This document shows, one piece after another, positions 6,717 to 11,714 of a DNA stretch of 11,714 nucleotides (position 1 is its first letter; each line of letters starts with the position of its first letter). The notes below the pieces were generated by a model that had not been told where the DNA came from, made no database searches, and saw nothing but the letters and a program-made list of their open reading frames with translations. The stretch spans positions 1 to 11,714 of the forward strand of contig JASGFY010000082.1 of the NCBI GenBank assembly GCA_047605265.1, given 5' to 3'. A program made the position numbers and the translations under genes. This DNA is from Solimonas sp047605265 (lineage in GTDB: Bacteria > Pseudomonadota > Gammaproteobacteria > Nevskiales > Nevskiaceae).

Positions 6717-6756
6717 CCATGCCGGCCGAGAGCGCCGGACGCGACCCGCGGGCGGC

Positions 6757-7206
6757 TCAGCGGCCGCCGAGCAGGCCGCCCAGCAGCGAACCGAGCCCGC
6801 CGCCCTGCGCCTGGCCAAGCTCCTTCAACGCCGGCACCGATTCGAGCACCTTGGCCAGCAGCGCCGGATCGACGTGCGACGACAGTTGCTGCACGAGCGC
6901 CGGCAGAAACTGCGCCGCGCCCTCGACCCCGAGGCCCGATTTCTGCAACGACGCGAGCAAAGCGCCGATGCCGCCCTCGCCGACCAGACCGCCGAGCGAG
7001 CCGAGCAGGCCGCCGCCACCGGCGCCGTCCGCGTGGCCCGCCTTGGCGATCCAGGTCTGCAGCTGCGGCACCGCCGCCAGCAGCTTCTGGAAATCGCCGC
7101 TGGCGGCTTCCTGCTGCACGAACTTGAAGATCGCGCCGGCCGCGCTCTCGGCCTGCGCGGGCGTGATGCCGAAACGGCCGGCGAGTTCATCGAGAATGGC
7201 ATTCAT
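6757..7206 (-). CDS. DUF2780 (VcgC/VcgE-like) family protein, 149 aa
   Basis: Start ATG 7206 has AGGAG 8 nt upstream. The protein MNAILDELAGRFGITPAQAE... has the DUF2780 layout: an N-terminal helical part with ITPAQAESAAGAIFKFVQQE (14-33) and AAVPQLQTWIA (44-54), a glycine-rich centre (61-82, GAGGGGLLGSLGGLVGEGG), then helices LLASLQKSGLGVEGAAQFLPAL (83-104) and VDPALLAKVLESVPALKEL (112-130). The tail is Gly/Leu-rich (GGGLGSLLGGLLGGR). No signal peptide is seen. The family has no established function. It starts 41 nt from the end of the molybdoenzyme relic, so its promoter probably overlaps that relic. The family call rests on motif memory and is fairly confident. Confidence 0.8.
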   Translation of the reverse strand: MNAILDELAGRFGITPAQAESAAGAIFKFVQQEAASGDFQKLLAAVPQLQTWIAKAGHADGAGGGGLLGSLGGLVGEGGIGALLASLQKSGLGVEGAAQFLPALVQQLSSHVDPALLAKVLESVPALKELGQAQGGGLGSLLGGLLGGR

Positions 7207-7247
7207 CGTAAAGCTCCTGTCGAAAATTGAAGAGTGGGCCAGCCATA

Positions 7248-7623
7248 TCAGCGTAAACGCGATCCGTGCGGCGCGGCGACGATGCGCATCGCGACGCCGC
7301 CAACGCCGCATTGCCGGAGAGCCGGTCGAGACAGCGGTCGTCGGTCAGATCATTGATGCACTGTCCCGGGTACTCGCGCGCCACGCGTGCCTGCACGCCG
7401 GGCCGTGCGTGGCCTCAGCCATGCGGCAGCGAGACGGTGCCGCGCATGATGTCAGCCGTCGCTTGCACTTCGATGTCGAGCTCGCCGACCCGCGAAGCGA
7501 CGCGCACGCGCGCACCATCGGCGAGGCCGCGGGCGGCGAGATCGTCGGAACGCCTGAACCGCTGGTGAGGCCGCAGATCGCCTCGCAGAGATGGCAGGCA
7601 CCGTGCTGGATCCGCTCGGCCAT
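7248..7623 (-). pseudogene. remnant of a molybdopterin oxidoreductase gene (middle deleted, nonsense and frameshift)
   Basis: A good ribosome site (GAGGAG) precedes ATG 7623. The first codons read MAERIQHGACHLCEAICGL, the CxxCxxxC start of molybdopterin/formate-dehydrogenase-like oxidoreductases, which ligates an Fe-S cluster. About 20 codons in, a different frame takes over and reads DDLAARGLADGARVRVASRV, then GELDIEVQATADIMRGTVSLPHG. That is the molybdopterin-dinucleotide-binding C-terminal domain of the same family. A TGA (7417-7415) stands where TGG (Trp) is expected; beyond it GHARPGVQARVAREYPGQ, INDLTDDRCLDRLSGNAAL and, after a one-base frame change near 7300, GVAMRIVAAP continue the normal C-terminus to TGA 7250-7248. 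The usual gene encodes roughly 700 residues; only about 125 codons remain. It is therefore a clear relic that cannot make an enzyme. The wild-type residues are inferred from family memory. Confidence 0.82.
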
Positions 7624-7748
7624 GCGCGTTCTCCTCGCCGACTGACCGGTGCTTGTGTCGCGCCGATCATGGCCGTCGCAGCCGTCGCGTTCCAGCCGCC
7701 GGTCGGCGGGACGGATTACCATAGCGAAAAACGACGGCGAGACCGGCC

Positions 7749-9071
7749 ATGCTCATCACCAACGCGCACATCATCAACGAAGGCCACGAAATCGCCGCCG
7801 ATCTGCTGATCAGGAACGGCCGCATCGAGAAGATCGCGGCGAAGATCGACGCGCCGGCCGGCGTCGAGGTGTTCGACGCGCAGGGCCAATGGCTGCTGCC
7901 GGGCGTGATCGACGACCAGGTGCACTTCCGCGAGCCCGGCCTCACGCACAAGGGCGATCTGCACACGGAATCGCGCGCCGCCGTCGCCGGCGGCACGACC
8001 AGCTACTTCGACATGCCGAACAACAAGCCGGCGATCACCACGCGCGCGCTGCTCGCCGAAAAGTACGCGAAAGCCGCCGGCCGTTCGTTCGCCAACTACG
8101 CCTTCTACTTCGGCGGCGCCAACGACAATCTCGAAGAAATCGCCGCGCTGAAGAAGAACGAGGCCTGCGCGCTGAAGGTCTTCATGGGCGCCTCGACCGG
8201 CAACATGCTGGTCGACGATCCGAAGACGCTCGAAGGCATCTTCCAGCGCTCGCCGCTGATGGTCGTCACGCACTGTGAGGACACGCCGACCATTCTCGCC
8301 AACGAGGCGAAGGCGCGCCAGCAGTACGGCGAGGACGTGCCGGTGCGCGAGCATCCGCGCATCCGCTCGGCCGCGGCCTGCTACCAGTCCACGGAGCTCG
8401 CGACCGGGCTGGCGAAGAAGTACGGCGCCGACCTGCACGTGCTACACCTGACGACGGCGCGCGAGCTGTCGTTCTTCACGCCGGGCCCGATCAAGGGCAA
8501 GAAGATCACCGTCGAAGCCTGCGTGCATCATCTGTACTTCAGCGAAGCGGATTACGAGACACTCGGCAACCTCATCAAGTGCAACCCCGCGATCAAGACG
8601 GAGGCCGACCGCAAGGCGCTGCTGCACGCGGTGATGGAAGACCGCATCGACGTCATCGCCACCGATCACGCGCCGCACACCGCCGAGGAAAAGGCGCAGT
8701 CCTACTTCAAGGCGCCGTCCGGGTTGCCGCTGGTGCAGCACTCGCTGCTGATGCTGATCGAGCTGGTCAAGCGCGGCGAGCTGAACCTGCGCACCGTCGT
8801 GCGCAAGACCAGCCACGCCGTCGCCGACCGGTTCGGCATCCAGGATCGCGGCTACGTGCGCGAAGGCTATTTCGCCGATCTGGTGCTCGTCGACCCGCAC
8901 GGCACGACCACGGTCAGGAAGGAGGACGTGCTCTACAAGTGCGGCTGGTCGCCGGTCGAAGGCCGTACCTTCCCCGCGAAGATCCTCGCCACCTGGGTCA
9001 ACGGCGAAATCGCCTGCCGCGACGGCGCCGTCGCCGGAACGCCGCTGGGGCAGCGGATCAATTTCGCCTGA
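7749..9071 (+). CDS. pyrC: dihydroorotase (amidohydrolase superfamily), 440 aa
   Basis: Catalyses the reversible cyclisation of N-carbamoyl-aspartate to dihydroorotate, the third step of pyrimidine synthesis, in the cytoplasm. Metal-site and substrate motifs are IDDQVHFREPG (54-64), MPNNKP (89-94), the KVFMGASTGNMLVDD segment with the probable carboxylated lysine K143, THCEDTP (174-180) with H175, LHVLHLTTA (229-237) with H230/H233, KCNPAIK (277-283) and IATDHAPHT (303-311) with the catalytic Asp306. The first His of the usual HxH metal motif is Gln57, a variant I recall from Xanthomonas and Bacteroidetes dihydroorotases. GLPLVQHSLL and KCGWSPVEGRTF are typical. Length and both ends look intact. 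The start is ATG 7749, with GGCGAG upstream as a weak ribosome site. It could alternatively act on a related cyclic amide, but the overall match favours dihydroorotase. Confidence 0.92.
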   Translation: MLITNAHIINEGHEIAADLLIRNGRIEKIAAKIDAPAGVEVFDAQGQWLLPGVIDDQVHFREPGLTHKGDLHTESRAAVAGGTTSYFDMPNNKPAITTRALLAEKYAKAAGRSFANYAFYFGGANDNLEEIAALKKNEACALKVFMGASTGNMLVDDPKTLEGIFQRSPLMVVTHCEDTPTILANEAKARQQYGEDVPVREHPRIRSAAACYQSTELATGLAKKYGADLHVLHLTTARELSFFTPGPIKGKKITVEACVHHLYFSEADYETLGNLIKCNPAIKTEADRKALLHAVMEDRIDVIATDHAPHTAEEKAQSYFKAPSGLPLVQHSLLMLIELVKRGELNLRTVVRKTSHAVADRFGIQDRGYVREGYFADLVLVDPHGTTTVRKEDVLYKCGWSPVEGRTFPAKILATWVNGEIACRDGAVAGTPLGQRINFA

Positions 9072-9082
9072 ATTCGCCTGAA
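9063..9082. repeat. 10-bp perfect tandem duplication over the pyrC stop codon
   Basis: TTCGCCTGAA occurs at 9063-9072 and again at 9073-9082. The first copy contains the TGA stop of the dihydroorotase gene (9069-9071). A recent slippage duplication is the simplest explanation; the second copy brings no in-frame coding consequence. Confidence 0.85.
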
Positions 9083-9091
9083 GATGGATTC

Positions 9092-9134
9092 CCTCTCTCC
9101 CCGAGGTGAGAGGAGCAACAAGAGCGAAACTCTC
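9092..9134 (+). promoter_or_regulatory. structured leader of tag with alternative hairpins and a remote ribosome site
   Basis: CCTCTC (9092-9097) can pair with GAGAGG (9108-9113). GAGAG (9108-9112) can alternatively pair with CTCTC (9130-9134), which touches the ATG. AGAG (9121-9124) can also pair with CTCT (9130-9133) around CGAAA. The only Shine-Dalgarno-like GAGGAG-type sequence (9110-9115) is about 19 nt from ATG 9135, and the small hairpin would bring it close. Structure is inferred from pairing only. Confidence 0.35.
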
Positions 9135-9692
9135 ATGGAAACCCGCTGCCCCTGGTGCCTCGCCACGCCCGAATACATCCGCTACCACGACGAGGAATGG
9201 GGCCAGCCGCAGCACGATGATCGCGTGCTGTTCGAGTTCCTGATCCTCGAAGGCGCGCAGGCCGGGCTGTCGTGGCGGACGATCCTCGAGAAACGCGCGG
9301 GTTATCGCAGGGCGTTCGCGAACTTCGATCCGGTCAAGGTCGCGCGCTTCAGCGACGGAAAGCTAGAACGGCTGATGCACGAGCCGGGCATCGTCCGCAA
9401 CCGCCTGAAGATCGCGTCGGCGCGCAGCAATGCGCAGGCCTTCCTGAAAGTGCAACAGGAGTTCGGCAGCTTCGACGCCTACCTGTGGGGCTTCGTCGGC
9501 CGCAAGCCGGTCAACAACCGGATCCGCCTCGGCAGCGCCGTACCGGCGAAGACCGAACTCTCGGACCGCATCAGCAAGGATCTGCTGAAGCGCGGCTTCA
9601 AGTTCGTCGGCAGCACCATCGTCTATGCGTATCTGCAGGCGGTCGGCGTCGTCAACGATCATCTCGTCAGCTGCCCGAACCACAAACCCTGA
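9135..9692 (+). CDS. tag: DNA-3-methyladenine glycosylase I, 185 aa
   Basis: Removes 3-methyladenine from alkylated DNA to start base-excision repair, acting in the cytoplasm as a single-domain HhH-superfamily enzyme with a structural zinc. The sequence follows E. coli Tag closely: Cys5, His18, His176 and Cys180 correspond to the four zinc ligands; Tyr14/Tyr17 in EYIRYHDEEWG and Glu39/Trp47 in LEGAQAGLSW correspond to the base-binding pocket; FDPVKVARF, GIVRNRLKI, LKRGFKFVGSTIVYAYLQA and VNDHLVSC are hallmark segments. Start ATG 9135 reproduces the normal M-x-R-C N-terminus; an in-frame ATG at 9084 would add 17 residues unlike the family and is disfavoured. It lies 63 nt after pyrC in the same direction. 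Identity is secure. Confidence 0.95.
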   Translation: METRCPWCLATPEYIRYHDEEWGQPQHDDRVLFEFLILEGAQAGLSWRTILEKRAGYRRAFANFDPVKVARFSDGKLERLMHEPGIVRNRLKIASARSNAQAFLKVQQEFGSFDAYLWGFVGRKPVNNRIRLGSAVPAKTELSDRISKDLLKRGFKFVGSTIVYAYLQAVGVVNDHLVSCPNHKP

Positions 9693-9701
9693 GCGCCCCG
9701 C

Positions 9702-9741
9702 GGCGGACAACAAGCCCGGAGCGGGCTCCAGCTTGTCCGCC
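9702..9741 (+). terminator. two-tier hairpin after tag, terminator or REP-like element
   Basis: Outer arms GGCGGACAA (9702-9710) and TTGTCCGCC (9733-9741) pair perfectly. An inner hairpin AGCCCG (9713-9718), loop GAG, CGGGCT (9722-9727) also pairs perfectly. It begins 9 nt after the tag stop. No T-run follows, so termination would be non-canonical. It ends 14 nt before the -10-like box of the next gene. Confidence 0.5.
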
Positions 9742-9755
9742 CCGCCCCGGCGGCC

Positions 9756-9767
9756 GATACTGCGCGC
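9756..9767 (+). promoter_or_regulatory. putative -10 element for a leaderless CopL-like message
   Basis: GATACT (9756-9761) is followed by GCGCGC (9762-9767) and the ATG at 9768, with no Shine-Dalgarno sequence. The 6-nt spacing and the preceding GGCCGATA match the sigma-factor start. No clear -35 box is seen, so an activator may be involved. Confidence 0.45.
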
Positions 9768-10199
9768 ATGCGGTGGCTTCGACTTCTCGTGCTGTGCCTC
9801 GTGACGGCCCTGTTGCCGTTCGATGGCATCGCGCGCGTGGCGGTGCCGGTCTGCGCGGCGCATCGCGCCGCCAGCACACAGCTGGCCTTCACGCACGAAC
9901 ACCACGCCGGCATGGCGATGATGGACATGCAGATGGAGGCAGATGCGGACCCGCAGGCCATGCACGACGAACGGTCCGCGCCGGCCCACACCACGACCCA
10001 CGACGCCACGACCCATGACGACTGCCGCTGCGCCAGCCTCTGCGCGGCGCACTGCGCGTCGACCACGGCGGCGGCGGTGAACCCGCTCGCGACGCTCGAT
10101 GTCGCGCGCAGCGAAGCACCCGCCGCGAGCGACGGCCGCGATCCACGGCCGGCACGCCGGCTCGACCTCCTACGGCCACCCGCAAACGCGCGCGCCTGA
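9768..10199 (+). CDS. CopL-like secreted His/Met/Cys-rich putative metal-binding protein, 143 aa
   Basis: The N-terminus MRWLRLLVLCLVTALLPFDG is a signal peptide, so the protein should be periplasmic. Two clusters of metal-binding residues follow: a His/Met segment at 43-57 (HEHHAGMAMMDMQME) and a Cys/His segment at 83-96 (HDDCRCASLCAAHC; Cys86, 88, 92, 96). More His residues lie between (66, 74, 78). The C-terminus RLDLLRPPANARA recalls the LLRPP ending I remember from CopL, the small protein encoded ahead of copAB in Xanthomonas and needed for copper induction. A CzcI-like protein ahead of a czcC-type gene is the main alternative. The downstream outer-membrane efflux factor supports a role in copper or other heavy-metal resistance. 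No enzymatic motif is seen. Metal binding is inferred from composition. Confidence 0.62.
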   Translation: MRWLRLLVLCLVTALLPFDGIARVAVPVCAAHRAASTQLAFTHEHHAGMAMMDMQMEADADPQAMHDERSAPAHTTTHDATTHDDCRCASLCAAHCASTTAAAVNPLATLDVARSEAPAASDGRDPRPARRLDLLRPPANARA

Positions 10200-10320
10200 G
10201 CGCGCCCGCGTCCCGCCCCGACTGATCGAGGCATCGCCGTGCCGATGCGCGGCGTCCGCCGTATCCGCCCTCGACCGCGACGCGCGGCGCAGATTCCCGT
10301 TCTTTCTTTCGGAGTCTGTC

Positions 10321-11714
10321 GTGTCTGCCCAACGTCTCATTCCCGCGATGCTCGTTGCATCGCTGTTGCTCGGCGCCTGCGCCGGCCTGCCGACCGAGCG
10401 CGGCCGGCGCGCGCTCGCCGACGATCTGTCGGCGCGCGGCCTCGCCCTGCCCGGCCCCGCCGCCGCCGCCGCCGCCGCCGCCGAGGGCGATGCCACGAAC
10501 GCCTGGCTCGACGCGCCGCTGAGCGTCGACCGCGCGATCCAGATCGCCTTGATCCGCAACCCCGAGCTGCGCGCCGCATCGGCGAAGCTCGGCTTTGCCG
10601 CCGCCGACGTCTACGAAGCCGGCCGCCTCGCCAATCCGCTGCTGTCGGCGACCTGGCTGTCGGCCGGCGACGAGCCGCATGCGCAGCTGACGCTCGGCAT
10701 CGCCGTCAACTTCACCGATCTGCTGCTGCTCGGTGCGCGCGGCCGCATCGCCGATGCGGAATTCGACAGCACACGCCTCGCGCTCGGCGATGCCGCGCTG
10801 AATCTCGCCGCCGACGTCGAGGCCGCGTACCGGCGCGTCGCCGCCGCGGCGCAGACCGCCGAGCTGAAGGCGACGCTCGCCCGGGCGGCGCAGAGCTCGG
10901 CGACGCTCGCGCAACGCTGGTTCGACGCCGGCAATCTCAAGCGCCGCGATCTCGCGCTCGAACAGGCGGCGGCGACGCAGGCCCAGCTCGACGCCGACGC
11001 CGCGGCGCTGGACGCGACGCTCGCGCGGCAAGCGTTCGCGCGCCTGCTCGGCCTGCCGTCGTCGGCGGACTGGACGCTGGCCGAAACGCTGGCGCTGCCC
11101 CCGGCGCAGGACGAAGCGCTCGCCGATCTGCAGCAACTCGCACGCGACGCGCGGCTCGACGTCGCCGGCGCCCGCCGCCATGCCGACGCCGTCGCCGCGC
11201 GCTACGGCCTGACGCGGCGCACGCGCGCGCTCGGCGACATCGAAATCGGCGCCGAACGCGAGCGCGAGTACGACGGCGGCGTGCACGGCGGGCCGACCGT
11301 GTCGTTCGCGCTGCCGATCTTCGACTGGGGCGCCGGCCGCAAGGCGCGCGGCGCCGCCGAGCTGCAGACCGCCGAGGCCGGACTGACGGCACGCGAATTG
11401 GACGCCGACCACGACGTCGCCGCCGCCTACGCGCGGCTGCGCAGCGCGCGGCTGCGCAGCGAGCGCTACCGCCGCGAGCTGCTACCGGCGCGCGAGGCAG
11501 CCGTCGAGCAGGCACAGCGCGCGTTCAATTACATGCTCGTCGACGTCTTCGACCTGCTCGCCGAGCGCCAGCAAGGCTACGATGCGTACGCCGGCTATCT
11601 CGCCGCGCTCGGCGACTACTGGGTCGCGCGCGCCGCGCTGTCGCGGGCCGTCGGCCGGCGCCTGCCGCTGGCCGACCACGCGACCGTTGCCGCGCTGCGC
11701 TTCGACGACGGCCG
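10321..11714 (+). CDS. TolC-family outer-membrane efflux lipoprotein (CusC/CzcC-type), 3' end cut by window edge
   Basis: Starts at GTG 10321, with CGGAG 6 nt upstream, and is open for 464 codons to the window edge; most of a typical 420-500 aa protein is present. Residues 11-20 LVASLLLGAC form a lipobox with Cys20, as in CusC/OprM-type factors. The first outer-membrane-efflux repeat begins around LSVDRAIQIALIRNPELRAASA (68-89), with ANPLLSATW and the long helix TRLALGDAALNLAADVEAAY (151-170). The second shows GPTVSFALPIFDWGAGRKARGA near residue 325 and ends with AFNYMLVDVFDLLAERQQGYD. Such proteins form trimeric channels with RND or other inner-membrane pumps. It follows the CopL-like gene by 121 nt with no gene between, suggesting a metal-efflux operon; no pump is in the window, so the substrate is inference. 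An eight-Ala run is at 47-54. Confidence 0.88.
   Translation, partial: MSAQRLIPAMLVASLLLGACAGLPTERGRRALADDLSARGLALPGPAAAAAAAAEGDATNAWLDAPLSVDRAIQIALIRNPELRAASAKLGFAAADVYEAGRLANPLLSATWLSAGDEPHAQLTLGIAVNFTDLLLLGARGRIADAEFDSTRLALGDAALNLAADVEAAYRRVAAAAQTAELKATLARAAQSSATLAQRWFDAGNLKRRDLALEQAAATQAQLDADAAALDATLARQAFARLLGLPSSADWTLAETLALPPAQDEALADLQQLARDARLDVAGARRHADAVAARYGLTRRTRALGDIEIGAEREREYDGGVHGGPTVSFALPIFDWGAGRKARGAAELQTAEAGLTARELDADHDVAAAYARLRSARLRSERYRRELLPAREAAVEQAQRAFNYMLVDVFDLLAERQQGYDAYAGYLAALGDYWVARAALSRAVGRRLPLADHATVAALRFDDG
10459..10482 (+). repeat. (GCC)8 trinucleotide microsatellite coding for Ala8
   Basis: Eight uninterrupted GCC codons encode Ala47-54 in the linker between the lipid-anchored N-terminus and the first efflux repeat. 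Copy-number change would stay in frame and vary the linker length. Confidence 0.85.

Larger units (their letters stand above)
6464..6756. other. intergenic region, no gene seen
   Basis: This stretch lies between the start of the DUF3574 gene and the end of the DUF2780 gene, both on the minus strand. It contains an A+T-rich patch near 6481-6545 that is a likely promoter for the DUF3574 operon, and two strong hairpins (6617-6639 and 6695-6716). The open frames crossing it on either strand show no recognisable protein motif and have the composition of shadow frames. Confidence 0.6.

Noticed and set aside
6719..7645. A 308-codon plus-strand open frame over the DUF2780 gene and the molybdoenzyme relic
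   Set aside because: It is antisense to DUF2780, a recognisable gene with a good ribosome site, and its translation shows no family motif.
9084..9134. An upstream ATG start for tag
   Set aside because: It would add 17 residues (MDSLSPRGERSNKSETL) with no family match, and it lacks a ribosome site. ATG 9135 restores the conserved N-terminal zinc-ligand spacing.
9889..11412. A 507-codon minus-strand open frame opposite the metal genes
   Set aside because: It is antisense to the clearly recognisable TolC-family gene and to the CopL-like gene. Its translation is Arg/Gly/Ala/Gln-rich with no family motif.
1..11714. CRISPR arrays, tRNA or rRNA genes, insertion sequences, toxin-antitoxin or phage-defence genes
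   Set aside because: No spaced direct repeats, cloverleaf-like segments, transposase motifs or defence-protein motifs were seen on either strand.

Overview
The window is about 70% G+C and densely coded, with long spurious open frames opposite most genes. Gene content suggests a proteobacterium, most likely a gammaproteobacterium near the Xanthomonadales/Nevskiales. The pointers are an ECF sigma factor followed by a DUF3619 gene, a dihydroorotase of the DDQVHFREPG type, and several start codons that look leaderless. This placement is inference from remembered family resemblance, not a database result. No rRNA, tRNA, CRISPR array, transposase or phage gene was seen.

Layout. (1) 1-3367, minus strand: a DUF1800 protein with a Sec-type signal, a DUF1501 protein with a twin-arginine signal, an ECF-type sigma factor, and the start of a DUF3619 gene cut by the window edge. 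The sigma stop and the DUF3619 start overlap as GTGA. A perfect 10-bp-arm inverted repeat covers the DUF1501 stop and the -21 to -41 region of the sigma gene's putative promoter. (2) 3480-4217, plus: rsmE, divergent from DUF1800 and apparently leaderless. (3) 4218-4412: convergent intergenic stretch with one terminator candidate per strand, arranged so that the two transcripts' 3' ends would overlap. (4) 4413-6463, minus: a DUF3574 lipoprotein and an NCS2-like permease, 8 nt apart. (5) 6464-7206: an intergenic stretch with two strong hairpins, then a minus-strand DUF2780 gene. (6) 7248-7623, minus: the relic of a molybdopterin oxidoreductase gene, keeping its ribosome site, its N-terminal Cys motif and its C-terminal domain, but with the middle deleted plus a nonsense codon and a frameshift. 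(7) 7749-9692, plus: a dihydroorotase (pyrC-type) and a DNA-3-methyladenine glycosylase I (tag). (8) 9768-11714, plus: a small secreted His/Met/Cys-rich CopL-like protein and a lipoprotein TolC/CusC-type outer-membrane efflux factor running off the edge. Together these look like the start of a copper or heavy-metal resistance cluster.

How the genes relate. DUF1800 and DUF1501 commonly occur as a pair, and both are predicted to be exported here. The DUF3574 lipoprotein and the permease look co-transcribed. pyrC and tag are housekeeping functions in the same direction. The CopL-like protein and the efflux factor probably act together in the periplasm and outer membrane. Three genes (sigma factor, rsmE, CopL-like) share a -10-like box exactly 6 nt before the start codon, which points to leaderless mRNAs. 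I found no clear new defence or mobile system. The most notable signals are the deleted molybdoenzyme gene, the shared leaderless architecture and the palindrome in the sigma promoter region.
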